From Phycisphaerales bacterium (lineage in GTDB: Bacteria > Planctomycetota > Phycisphaerae > Phycisphaerales > UBA1924), in NCBI GenBank assembly GCA_029260265.1, contig JAJDDO010000024.1:683458-747457 (forward strand): a DNA stretch of 64,000 nt, written 5' to 3'. The position numbers and the translations under genes are program-made. Under the pieces are notes generated by a model that was given only the letters and a program-made list of their open reading frames with translations, ran no database searches and was not told the DNA's origin. Below are positions 8,623 through 16,716 of the stretch, piece after piece. Each line of letters opens with the position of its first letter. Position 1 is the first letter of the stretch.

Positions 8623-9374
8623 TCTATCAGGGTGCGATCGAAACCGCGATGCAGCTGTGCGAGGGCTGTGCAGTTCAGCGAGTGGTTGTGCTTGAGAAGG
8701 CGCAATCGACGCAGGACGAAGCATACAAACTGGCGTGCATCGGAGATTCTGTGCTTGTGGTGGCATCCAAGCAAACCCGCGGGCGCGGGCAGCGGGGGAG
8801 CCGATGGGAGGATGGCGACCATGAAACGCTTGCGTGCACCTTTGCGATTGATGCGGCGGAGCACGACCCGTGCAAGCTCGCGGCGGCGTGCGGGCTTGCA
8901 GCATTGCACACCGTAATCGGTGCATGCCCGGAAGCGACAAGCGTCAAGATCAAATGGCCCAACGATGTCGTGGTCCGTGGCGACGATCGCGATCGCAAAG
9001 TCGGTGGCGTGTTGATCGAGATACGCGACAAGATCGCATTGATCGGGATCGGTATCAACGCGTCCCAGAAAAGCTGGACCGGTGCGCTGGCGGAATCAGC
9101 AATCTCGATTCTTCAGATCAACGGGAGCTCTGATCGGACGGCACTCGCGTGCGGGCTTCTCGAGCAGGTTTCTGAGTGGCTCAATGCCGATGATGAACAA
9201 ATCAAGGCTGCGTGGGCATCGCACGATGCGATGGTATCGACAAAGAGGGTGTTTTTGTTCAAAGGTGAACGCATTGAAGGGTTTGTTGAGTCGGTCGACC
9301 CGTTGACACAACTCTGCGTGCGCACAAACAGGGGCATCGAGCGTTTAGATGTCCGGTTGACGAAGAACGCCTAG
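8619..9374 (+). CDS. birA: Biotin-[acetyl-CoA-carboxylase] ligase
   Basis: This 251-residue enzyme activates biotin with ATP and attaches it to the biotin carboxyl carrier protein. The biotin-protein-ligase core is visible: STQDEAYK near residue 28, then the adenylate-binding loop TRGRGQRGSRW near 54. KWPNDVVV and KVGGVLIEIR near 110-130 and GIGINAS complete it. There is no N-terminal helix-turn-helix, so it should be a ligase without the repressor function of E. coli BirA. It overlaps nadC by four bases upstream and the convergent HIT gene by four bases at its end. Confidence 0.92.
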   Translation: MIYQGAIETAMQLCEGCAVQRVVVLEKAQSTQDEAYKLACIGDSVLVVASKQTRGRGQRGSRWEDGDHETLACTFAIDAAEHDPCKLAAACGLAALHTVIGACPEATSVKIKWPNDVVVRGDDRDRKVGGVLIEIRDKIALIGIGINASQKSWTGALAESAISILQINGSSDRTALACGLLEQVSEWLNADDEQIKAAWASHDAMVSTKRVFLFKGERIEGFVESVDPLTQLCVRTNRGIERLDVRLTKNA

Positions 9375-9823
9375 AGAAGGCGTTTGATGTGTTTGCCCAT
9401 GTCGATTGCTTGTTCTTGGGTGAGGGTGCCTGGTGTCCATGACATGCGGAGACCGGGCCCGTTGTTCTTGTCGGGTTTGCCGTCGATGTTTTCGCCTCGG
9501 TCTTTGAAGCACGGGATGATGTGGAAGTGAACATGTTCCACGGCTTGCCCCGCTTGGGAACCGTTGTTCTGGAGGATGTTGTAGGCCGTCGCACCGGTGA
9601 CCTTTTTGATCGCCCGCGCGATGCGCGGAAGCACCCGCCCGACCGCTGCGGCGTGATCATCAGACAACTCGTCGATGGTGCGGGCGGGCTCCTTGGGGAT
9701 CACGAGCGTGTGCCCCTCGGAGAGCGGACCGATGTCGAGGATCGCGATCACGAAATCATCCTCGTAGACCTTGTGGGAGGGGATTTCATTGCGGATGATC
9801 TTGGAGAATATGGAATCAGTCAT
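9371..9823 (-). CDS. HIT family nucleotide hydrolase/transferase
   Basis: The 150-residue protein carries the histidine-triad motif HVHFHIIP near residue 100, which forms the catalytic site of HIT enzymes acting on nucleoside phosphoramidates and dinucleotides. The N-terminus (IFSKIIRNEIPSHKVYEDD) is typical of the HinT/Hit-like branch. No Shine-Dalgarno sequence precedes the ATG; instead TACTAT lies six bases upstream. It is divergent from mutL with only 42 bases between start codons. Confidence 0.93.
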   Translation of the reverse strand: MTDSIFSKIIRNEIPSHKVYEDDFVIAILDIGPLSEGHTLVIPKEPARTIDELSDDHAAAVGRVLPRIARAIKKVTGATAYNILQNNGSQAGQAVEHVHFHIIPCFKDRGENIDGKPDKNNGPGLRMSWTPGTLTQEQAIDMGKHIKRLL

Positions 9824-9829
9824 GGTTCA

Positions 9830-9835
9830 ATAGTA
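9830..9835 (-). promoter_or_regulatory. Putative leaderless -10 element of the HIT gene
   Basis: On the minus strand TACTAT is followed by TGAACC and then the ATG at 9823. No ribosome-binding site fits in the space, so transcript and coding sequence should start together. Confidence 0.5.
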
Positions 9836-9853
9836 GTGCGGGCACAGCGTGCG

Positions 9854-9859
9854 TACGAT
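9854..9859 (+). promoter_or_regulatory. Putative leaderless -10 element of mutL
   Basis: TACGAT is followed by TGCCCG and the mutL ATG at 9866. The -35 position for this promoter would fall on the -10 box of the divergent HIT gene. Confidence 0.5.
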
Positions 9860-9865
9860 TGCCCG

Positions 9866-11710
9866 ATGGGTGAAACTTCGACACAATCTCAGCCGACGAT
9901 CCGTCAGCTTTCTTCGTTGCTCGTCAACCAGATCGCTGCCGGCGAGGTCATCGAACGCCCGGCGTCGGTGCTCAAGGAACTCGTTGAGAACTCGATTGAT
10001 GCCGGAGCAACCCGCATCGAGGTCCAACTCGTGCGTGGGGGGGTCGAGCTTGTCCGTGTGAGCGATAACGGGCACGGGATCGCGCCCGAGCAGATCGGGC
10101 TGGCCCTGATGCCCCACGCGACAAGCAAGATCAGCCAGGCCGATGATCTGGATCGGATCTCGACGATGGGATTCAGAGGCGAGGCGCTCGCGTCGATCGC
10201 CTCGGTGTCACGCGTTTCGATCCGCTCGCGTGCCAGAGAGCACGACGAGGGGAGGCTGATCGAAGCCGAGGGCGCGGATGTGTTTCCGATTCAGCCCGCC
10301 GGCGGAGCAGTAGGCACGACGATCGAGGTGCGGAATCTGTTTTTCAATACGCCTGCTCGACGCAAGTTTCTCAGGACCGAGACCACCGAGCAGACCAGGT
10401 GTGTAGCATGGTTACGAGACCTCGCCATGGCGCACCCTGCAATCGCATTCAGGTGCGTCGGCGACGGAAAGGTGAAGCTTGATCTTCCACCGGATCAATC
10501 ACCCAAGGATCGTGCGCTCGCGATCATCGGCAAAGAACTCGAGGGCGAGATGATCGAGGTGTCGCTCGATCAGTTTGACGATGCGCGAGGCGTGCTGATG
10601 TGGGGGCTGGTGGGCTTGCCGAGCATCGCGAGGGCAACCAGCAACGCCCAGCATGTTTTTCTTAATGGCAGAACAATCCGAGACCGGACCATTCAGCACG
10701 CGCTGCGTGAAGCGTTCCGTGGGCTGATCGAGCCGGGCAAGCACCCCACCGCGGTGCTGATGCTTGAGATGTCGCCCACCGCGGTGGATGTCAATGTCCA
10801 CCCGGCGAAGCTTGAGGTCCGGTTCCGCGATCAATCCATGATTCACCGGGCGGTGTATCACACGGTCCGCGAGGCATTGATGCGGGCGGATGTCACGCCC
10901 ACCGTGCTCCAACGCCTGCCCGGAGCGGGGATGAGCGACGCGATCATGCCCGCAGCGATCCCCGCCCAACGCGTTGAGCGCCAAGTCGATCAGATTGTTG
11001 AGTACCTCAAGGCAAAGACAACCGAGCAGAGCACTGCACCGAGTGAGCCCGATCAACTCCGCAACGAGATCCGCGATGTGCTCAGCGCATCGGTAGAAGT
11101 TGAAGAGGCGTCATTTCCATCGGTTGTGCCCGTGCAGAGGGTGCTGCAGGTGCATTCGAGCTTCTTGGTTTCACAGGATGCCCGCGGCATTGTGATCGTC
11201 GATCAGCACGCCTTGCACGAGCGCGTCATGTTCAACGCGCTGATCGAGCGTGTCACCGGGAACGGCTCGCTCGAACAACAAGCAATGCTGATGCCCATCG
11301 TTGTTGACGCGCCCGCGTCTGTAGTTGATTCATTTGATTCATACCAAGAGCTCTTCTCGCAGATCGGGATGGACGCCGCCCCGATGGGGCCGAAATCCAT
11401 CGGCATCCGCAGCGTCCCCAGCTTCTTGCTCTCTCGCAATGTCGAGCCGGGTGAGTTTGCCGAGGATCTGCTCGAGCGCATCGACCGCGAGGGCTTTGTG
11501 CCATCAAGCGAGGAAGCCTTGCACGAGGTGCTCGACATGATGTCTTGCAAGGCAGCGATCAAGGCCGGCGATCGGCTCAGCGAGAACGAACTCGACGCGA
11601 TCATGAAGCTCCGTGAAGAAACCGACCGCGCCGGCTCATGCCCGCACGGCCGCCCAACAACCGTCCGGTTGACCCTTGAAGAACTCGAAAAACTCTTCGA
11701 TCGACGATAA
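9866..11710 (+). CDS. mutL: DNA mismatch repair protein MutL
   Basis: MutL couples mismatch recognition by MutS to strand removal. The 614-residue protein has the GHKL ATPase motifs: IAAGEVIERPASVLKELVEN with the catalytic Glu and SIDAGA near residues 25-50. DNGHGI and TSKI follow, then GFRGEALASI near 110 and VFLNGRTI around residue 270. The C-terminal dimerisation domain (from about 425) includes DQHALHERVMF and SCKAAIKAGDRL. DQHALHE resembles the endonuclease motif DQHAxxERxxxE but lacks its final Glu at the expected place. The frame is open far upstream, but homology starts just after ATG 9866. Confidence 0.95.
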   Translation: MGETSTQSQPTIRQLSSLLVNQIAAGEVIERPASVLKELVENSIDAGATRIEVQLVRGGVELVRVSDNGHGIAPEQIGLALMPHATSKISQADDLDRISTMGFRGEALASIASVSRVSIRSRAREHDEGRLIEAEGADVFPIQPAGGAVGTTIEVRNLFFNTPARRKFLRTETTEQTRCVAWLRDLAMAHPAIAFRCVGDGKVKLDLPPDQSPKDRALAIIGKELEGEMIEVSLDQFDDARGVLMWGLVGLPSIARATSNAQHVFLNGRTIRDRTIQHALREAFRGLIEPGKHPTAVLMLEMSPTAVDVNVHPAKLEVRFRDQSMIHRAVYHTVREALMRADVTPTVLQRLPGAGMSDAIMPAAIPAQRVERQVDQIVEYLKAKTTEQSTAPSEPDQLRNEIRDVLSASVEVEEASFPSVVPVQRVLQVHSSFLVSQDARGIVIVDQHALHERVMFNALIERVTGNGSLEQQAMLMPIVVDAPASVVDSFDSYQELFSQIGMDAAPMGPKSIGIRSVPSFLLSRNVEPGEFAEDLLERIDREGFVPSSEEALHEVLDMMSCKAAIKAGDRLSENELDAIMKLREETDRAGSCPHGRPTTVRLTLEELEKLFDRR

Positions 11711-11714
11711 CCGT

Positions 11715-12920
11715 TTACGCCTCATCCAAGAGATCCACGGCTTTGAAACGCTTGCCTTCAAGCATTTCGAGGCTTGCCCCGCCTCCGGTGGAAACATGGC
11801 TGAGCCGGTTCGCGACGCCGAATTTTTCTGCCGCTGCTGCGGAATCGCCGCCGCCGATGATCGAGGTCGCCCCCGCGTCGGTTGCGTCGGCGACCGCTTC
11901 AGCGATCAGCTTGGTGCCCATCTTGAACGGTGCCCATTCGAACACGCCCATCGGGCCGTTCCACACGATGGTCTTTGAGCCCTTGATGATCTGGCTGTAT
12001 CGAGCCGCGGTCTTGGGGCCGATATCGAGCCCCATGAACCCGTCTTTGATCTCGTCATCAAAGACCTCGATGTCGCCGGCGCGTTCGGCAAACTCGGTCG
12101 AGCAGATGTGGTCTTCGGGGAAGTGCAGATCCGTCTTGGATTCTGCAGCCAGCTCGATGATGCGGTGTGCATCTTTGACCATTTCCGATTCAACGCGTGA
12201 ATCGCCAACCTCTCGCCCGAGCGCTTTGAGGAAGGTGTAGGCCATCGCGCCGCCGACGATGATGTGGTCGGCCTTGGGGAGCAGGTGCTCGATCGCGGGG
12301 AGCTTGTCAGAGACCTTGGCCCCGCCGAGGATCACGGTGAACGGGCTCGCGGGGTTTGTAAGCGTCGAAGAGAGGTACTGGATCTCTTTCTCGACAAGGA
12401 ATCCGGCAACCTTGGGCTTGTTTCCCATCGCGATGGGGGTCGCGACCATCGAGGCGTGCTCGCGGTGGCAGGTGCCGAAGGCGTCGTTGACATAGACATC
12501 GGCGTAAGACGCAAGGGTCTGTCCGAAGTCGGCTTCGCCGCGCTTCTCGCAACCATGGAACCGAAGATTCTCAAGCAGCATCACATCGCCGTCGTTCATG
12601 GCGTTGATCGCGGCCGCGATCTCAGGTGATTTGCAGTTTTTCGCGGGGATCGTGACCTCCTCGTCGAGCAGTTCGCCGAGGCGCTTGGCGATCGGCGCCA
12701 TCGAGAACGCCTGCTCATAGCCTTTGCCCGCGGGGCGACCAAGATGTGACATCAGGATGGCCTTGCCGCCGCGTTCAATGACTGAGCGAATGGTCGGGAG
12801 CGCACCGCGGATCCGACGATCGTCGGTGATGGTCGAGCCGTTCAGCGGGACATTAAAATCGACACGGATCAGCACCCGTTGACCTGCGACTGGGATATCT
12901 GCGATGGTTTTCTTTGCCAT
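11715..12920 (-). CDS. pgk: Phosphoglycerate kinase
   Basis: Pgk transfers phosphate between 1,3-bisphosphoglycerate and ADP in glycolysis. The ~401-residue protein has the N-terminal substrate-binding signature RVLIRVDFNVPLNG, the basic-patch segment MSHLGRPAGK, and GGAKVSDK near residue 205. The C-terminal nucleotide-binding GGGDSAAAAEKFG and VSTGGGASLEMLEG are present. ATG at 12920 is set by AAGGAG upstream on the minus strand. The gene follows atpH on the same strand, but a strong terminator separates them. Its end is four bases from the convergent mutL end. Confidence 0.95.
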   Translation of the reverse strand: MAKKTIADIPVAGQRVLIRVDFNVPLNGSTITDDRRIRGALPTIRSVIERGGKAILMSHLGRPAGKGYEQAFSMAPIAKRLGELLDEEVTIPAKNCKSPEIAAAINAMNDGDVMLLENLRFHGCEKRGEADFGQTLASYADVYVNDAFGTCHREHASMVATPIAMGNKPKVAGFLVEKEIQYLSSTLTNPASPFTVILGGAKVSDKLPAIEHLLPKADHIIVGGAMAYTFLKALGREVGDSRVESEMVKDAHRIIELAAESKTDLHFPEDHICSTEFAERAGDIEVFDDEIKDGFMGLDIGPKTAARYSQIIKGSKTIVWNGPMGVFEWAPFKMGTKLIAEAVADATDAGATSIIGGGDSAAAAEKFGVANRLSHVSTGGGASLEMLEGKRFKAVDLLDEA

Positions 12921-12959
12921 GATGGACTCCTTCGTTTGGTATGAAATCATATGCGTGCG

Positions 12960-12992
12960 AAAAGAAAAAAAGGACAAGCAAGCTGCTTGTCC
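12960..12992 (-). terminator. Strong intrinsic terminator ending the atp cluster
   Basis: A perfect 9-bp stem (GGACAAGCA at 12972-12980 with TGCTTGTCC at 12984-12992, three-base loop) is followed on the minus strand by seven T, one C and four T. It lies between the atpH stop and the pgk ribosome-binding site. Confidence 0.9.
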
Positions 12993-13021
12993 TGTTCAGA
13001 ATCAATCTGGCTCAATCGCAT

Positions 13022-13627
13022 TCAGTCGACCATGTCGCCGGCGCGCCCTCGGACCTCGGCCGCACCCTTGTTCACAAGATTATCACGCATCTTGCGGAGC
13101 TCTGCCTGGATCGAGGCGTCAATCAACTGGTCGCCCAGGCGCAGCTTGATCCCGCCGAGCATCGACGAATCGGTGTATGGGTGGAGGATGACATCTTTGC
13201 CGAGCGCGTCCGCGATCCGGTTTTTGACCGAGCCAAGCTCGTCGGCGCTGATCGGTGATGCGGTGAAGACATCAACCTCGATGCGGCCGAACTGGCTCTG
13301 AACCATCTCGTCCATCGCGGCCGAGATGGATGGCAGATTCCCGAGCCGGCCCTTGCGGTTGAGCTGGCGGAGAAAGTTGAGCGTCAGCGTCGAGACCCTG
13401 CCCTCGAAGATCCGCAGCAGCGATGCATCGCGCTTGTCCGTATCGATCAGTCGCGAGGCGAGCAGCTCGCTGAACTGGGCGTCGTTGCGGGCCATCTCGA
13501 GTATATCTTCGAGCTCTCCGAGCACAGACTCGGTGTTGGCTTGCCCGCCTTGGGTGTGGGCGATCTCGAACACGCTCTTGGCGTAGACCTTGGCGAGTGC
13601 GTCGGGTTGTGCTTCGATCAGGGGCAT
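13022..13627 (-). CDS. atpH: ATP synthase F1 subunit delta
   Basis: Delta joins the peripheral stalk to the top of the F1 head. The 201-residue protein shows the family pattern: an N-terminal helical domain (LAKVYAKSVFEIAHTQGG, then LEDILEMARND) and the C-terminal signature region VDVFTASPISADELGSVKNRI ending in GGIKLRLGDQLIDASIQAEL. AAAGGA precedes the ATG on the minus strand. It is the last gene of the cluster; normally atpA, atpG, atpD and atpC would follow, but here a terminator and pgk follow instead. Confidence 0.93.
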   Translation of the reverse strand: MPLIEAQPDALAKVYAKSVFEIAHTQGGQANTESVLGELEDILEMARNDAQFSELLASRLIDTDKRDASLLRIFEGRVSTLTLNFLRQLNRKGRLGNLPSISAAMDEMVQSQFGRIEVDVFTASPISADELGSVKNRIADALGKDVILHPYTDSSMLGGIKLRLGDQLIDASIQAELRKMRDNLVNKGAAEVRGRAGDMVD

Positions 13628-13668
13628 CGCAGTCCTTTCAAGTCAACAGGCGGTTTGCCCGGCTTGGC

Positions 13669-14349
13669 TTAGCTCTTGACGGTCTTCATCTCGGCGAGGG
13701 ACTCTTCCATCAGGCGTTGCTGATCGCCCGCGGTGACCTCACGCTGGAGGATTTTGCCCGCCATCACGGTCGCGAGGGTGACCGATTCGGAGTAGAGCTC
13801 GTTGAGTGCTTGTTTCTTGGCCGCGTCGATATCCGCTTTGGCTTTTTCACGCATCGCGGTGAGCTCGACATCGGCGGTTGCCTTGAGCTGGGCCGCGAGT
13901 TCGATCTGCTGAGCCTTGGTTGATTCGAGCATCTGCTGGGCCTCTGCTCGGGCGTCGGCGAGGTTCTTCTCGTACTCGTTGAGGGCTTCCTTGGCCTGCT
14001 TGCGTGCGTCTTCTGCAGCAGCGATCTCGCCGGTGATCTTGGCGTTGCGTTCATCGAGCCCGCCGACGATCTTGGGCCAGATGCCCACCGCCGAGATGCC
14101 CGCGACAATCACGAATACAAGAATCGCGGTGACCATCGGTGCGATGCCGGCTTTGGGGGACTCGATGACCGAGGACTTGTGCTCTCCGTCGTGCGCGTCG
14201 CCATGACCCGAGGAGGCGTCATGCCCGACGGCTCCCTCGGCAATGTCGTGAATCTCTGCCTCGATTTCATGCAGAGGATCAGAGGCGAAGGACTTGGCGC
14301 TCAGGGTTGCAAGAGCGATCAGGATCAACAGGAAAGCAATGCGCTTCAT
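13669..14349 (-). CDS. atpF: ATP synthase Fo subunit b, with signal peptide
   Basis: Subunit b forms the peripheral stalk. The 226-residue protein is longer than the usual ~160. It begins with a signal peptide (MKRIAFLLILIALATLSA, likely cut after SFA near residue 22). A periplasmic stretch rich in His, Asp and Glu follows (HGDAHDGEH). The normal transmembrane helix is at about 70-92, then the long charged coiled coil that binds delta. GGAGA lies upstream of the ATG. It is preceded by atpE and followed by atpH. The signal peptide plus metal-binding-like segment is unusual for this subunit. Confidence 0.92.
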   Translation of the reverse strand: MKRIAFLLILIALATLSAKSFASDPLHEIEAEIHDIAEGAVGHDASSGHGDAHDGEHKSSVIESPKAGIAPMVTAILVFVIVAGISAVGIWPKIVGGLDERNAKITGEIAAAEDARKQAKEALNEYEKNLADARAEAQQMLESTKAQQIELAAQLKATADVELTAMREKAKADIDAAKKQALNELYSESVTLATVMAGKILQREVTAGDQQRLMEESLAEMKTVKS

Positions 14350-14379
14350 GTGGGAATCTCCATATACAAGAAAGCCGAT

Positions 14380-14402
14380 CCGGGGCGTTTTTTCAGCCCC
14401 GG
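14380..14402 (-). other. Intercistronic hairpin between atpE and atpF
   Basis: CCGGGGC (14380-14386) and GCCCCGG (14396-14402) form a perfect 7-bp GC stem with a nine-base loop. No T-run follows in the direction of transcription, so it is more likely an RNA-stability or processing structure than a terminator. It lies just after the atpE stop codon. Confidence 0.6.
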
Positions 14403-14415
14403 ACTGGTGGTTTGA

Positions 14416-14868
<453 letters not shown>

Positions 14869-15801
14869 TCACGCGTGGGCCGGTGCCCCTTCGTGTGCGT
14901 GGTCGTGATCGTGCTCACCATGATGCGCCAGAAGCGAGATGAACACGGTCGTGAGGAACATAAATACAAACGCCTGCAGGAAGGCGACAAACAACTCGAG
15001 GAAGTAGATCGCGATCACTCCGACCCCCGAGATCACACCAACCGGGATCCCGATGACATCGCCCTTGACGAACCCGTCAGCCGCGAATCCGAGCAGCACC
15101 GCGACCAAGATATGACCCGCGGTCATGTTGGCGAACAAACGAATCGCCAGCGCGATCGGCTTGATGAAGGTGCCCATGATCTCGATGGGAATAATGATCG
15201 GCCAGACAAAGATCGGTGCGTCGGCCGTCAGGTGCTTGATGTATCCCGCGACACCAAGCTCTTTGATCCCAGAGAAGTTGATCATCAGCCCGGCAATCAG
15301 CGAGAGCCCCGCGGTGACAAAGATGCTCTGCGTTGCGGTGCCGCCGATGAATGCCTGGTGCTTGGCGACCATCTCCGGGTTGAGCCCGAGCCCGGCTTCA
15401 CCCAAAAGCAGGTTGTGCAGATCAAGAATCGGGATCAGCCCGAGCAGGTTATTGATGAGGATGAAGAAGAACACCGTCCACAAGAACGGCATCATCTTGT
15501 TGGTCCGCTCGCCCAGCAAAGGACGAACCGTGCTCTCGCGGAGGTATCCGCAGATGACCTCGACCATATGAGCAAATCTGTTGTTGGTGATCCACCGTTT
15601 GTGTCCATCAGATTCGTTCCCGGTCGCGACCGCCTTGGCGACGAAGAAACCGACGAACAGGAGGATCAGCCCGGAGACCACCAGGTTGGTCTGCGCCGAC
15701 GACCAGATCACCCAGCCCGATTCGTTGACGAAGGTGGGATGATTGATGACATGGGCCACCGGGTCACCGGCTCCAAGGGTAAGACTCGACATGCTTGACA
15801 T
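14869..15801 (-). CDS. atpB: ATP synthase Fo subunit a
   Basis: Subunit a provides the proton half-channels. The ~310-residue membrane protein has about six hydrophobic segments. The essential arginine is in IALAIRLFANMTAGH near residue 217, and NLLGLIP is also conserved. The C-terminus is His-rich (HHGEHDHDHAHEG), which is unusual. The start is either ATG at 15801 or TTG at 15807; GGAGG lies 10 or 4 bases upstream respectively, and the TTG version would overlap the stop of the preceding gene by four bases. atpE follows after 141 bases. Confidence 0.93.
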   Translation of the reverse strand: MSSMSSLTLGAGDPVAHVINHPTFVNESGWVIWSSAQTNLVVSGLILLFVGFFVAKAVATGNESDGHKRWITNNRFAHMVEVICGYLRESTVRPLLGERTNKMMPFLWTVFFFILINNLLGLIPILDLHNLLLGEAGLGLNPEMVAKHQAFIGGTATQSIFVTAGLSLIAGLMINFSGIKELGVAGYIKHLTADAPIFVWPIIIPIEIMGTFIKPIALAIRLFANMTAGHILVAVLLGFAADGFVKGDVIGIPVGVISGVGVIAIYFLELFVAFLQAFVFMFLTTVFISLLAHHGEHDHDHAHEGAPAHA

Positions 15802-15803
15802 AC

Positions 15804-16247
15804 TCAAACGCCCTCCGCAGCGACACCCGAAGGTGCTTCAAGTGTGTGCTCGTGGACCAAAGACAACACCGACGCCACCTCGATGACCATTACGATCAAC
15901 AAAGCAGCGAGCAGCGATAAGAAGAATACAAACTTGGATGGTTCCATCGTGAAATGAATCGCAATCCCGATCGCCAGTGCCATCATCGAGCGAACCATCG
16001 AAACACCCAGAACCGGGACCGCCCACGCACCGGCGAGCCGAGCGGGCAATGCACCAAGCACGAGAAGCGACAACCCAACACTCGGGATCATCGCGATCAG
16101 CGTCAAAAGCCCATCACGCATCGACCCGCCCTGGGTCGTGCCGATCGCCCCGCCCGCAAAGGCGCACAGCAAGCACGCAAGCACGACCGCTGCACCAAGT
16201 TTGGTGATCGGGAGCTTGACCAGTGATGAGGATGATTCGTTGCTCAT
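15804..16247 (-). CDS. AtpI-like small membrane protein of the ATP synthase cluster
   Basis: With the ATG at 16247 the product has 147 residues and four hydrophobic segments, fitting the size and position of AtpI-type proteins encoded just upstream of atpB, which assist c-ring assembly or stability. Sequence similarity by eye is weak, so the call rests mainly on position and topology. The frame stays open much further upstream. An ATG at 16376 would add 43 residues, but those are Gly/Pro/Arg-rich and without hydrophobic pattern. No good ribosome-binding site is seen for either start. It ends within six bases of the atpB start. Confidence 0.65.
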   Translation of the reverse strand: MSNESSSSLVKLPITKLGAAVVLACLLCAFAGGAIGTTQGGSMRDGLLTLIAMIPSVGLSLLVLGALPARLAGAWAVPVLGVSMVRSMMALAIGIAIHFTMEPSKFVFFLSLLAALLIVMVIEVASVLSLVHEHTLEAPSGVAAEGV

Positions 16248-16425
16248 GGTGAGTGAAAAAGCTCGTCTTGGTGTCTGGATCCTGTGTGAACCGCCCCCTC
16301 CGAGTGGACAACCCGCAGGGCGAGAACCATAGGTCCCATACACCCGATCGGCGAGTCGAAAAAGAGGAGTTTTCATCGGATTCTTTGGCATCCGTCGGGG
16401 TCCCGATGGGCCTGGAGACAGCGGA

Positions 16426-16698
16426 TCAGGTATCCGGGTCGCCGTCTGTTCGAGCGGAAGACTTGACCTGCTCATTGTTGAGGTCGAGCGCCTCCTTGAT
16501 AAACCGGTAAAACCCGACCACCAACCCCACAAGAGCAAGGATAATGGTCCACCGATACCCGGTATTGGCGAGGTAATCGATCCCGTACCCGATCGCTCCC
16601 ATCCCGAGCATGCCGTAGACCGGGTCGAGCGCGATCGACCACGCCTTGGCTTGGCGTGCTCGGTTTTCGGAAGCCTTGCGTTTCGATTCATCGCTCAT
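16426..16698 (-). CDS. atpZ: AtpZ/AtpI family protein
   Basis: The 90-residue protein has a charged N-terminal helix and two transmembrane segments (about 28-46 and 50-68), with GAIGYGIDYLANTGYRW between them. This is the layout of the AtpZ/AtpI family found at the head of atp operons; such proteins have been linked to ATP synthase assembly and cation transport. GAGGAG lies upstream of the ATG. It starts 18 bases after alaS, so the atp genes may be transcribed with alaS. The 178 bases between it and the AtpI-like gene hold no clear feature. Confidence 0.8.
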   Translation of the reverse strand: MSDESKRKASENRARQAKAWSIALDPVYGMLGMGAIGYGIDYLANTGYRWTIILALVGLVVGFYRFIKEALDLNNEQVKSSARTDGDPDT

Positions 16699-16716
16699 AG
16701 AGGGCTCCTCGGGCGA

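Noticed and set aside
9521..9865. Long N-terminal extension of the mutL frame
   Set aside because: It runs antisense to the HIT gene and has no MutL similarity; the family motifs begin just after ATG 9866, which has its own putative promoter.
14875..15798. Long open frame antisense to atpB
   Set aside because: The product is an Asp/Arg/His-rich low-complexity chain of the kind produced opposite a GC-rich gene, with no start signals.
16248..16691. Extension of the AtpI-like frame through atpZ
   Set aside because: The extra part is out of frame with atpZ, rich in Arg/Ser/Pro and without hydrophobic pattern; it looks like a shadow frame.
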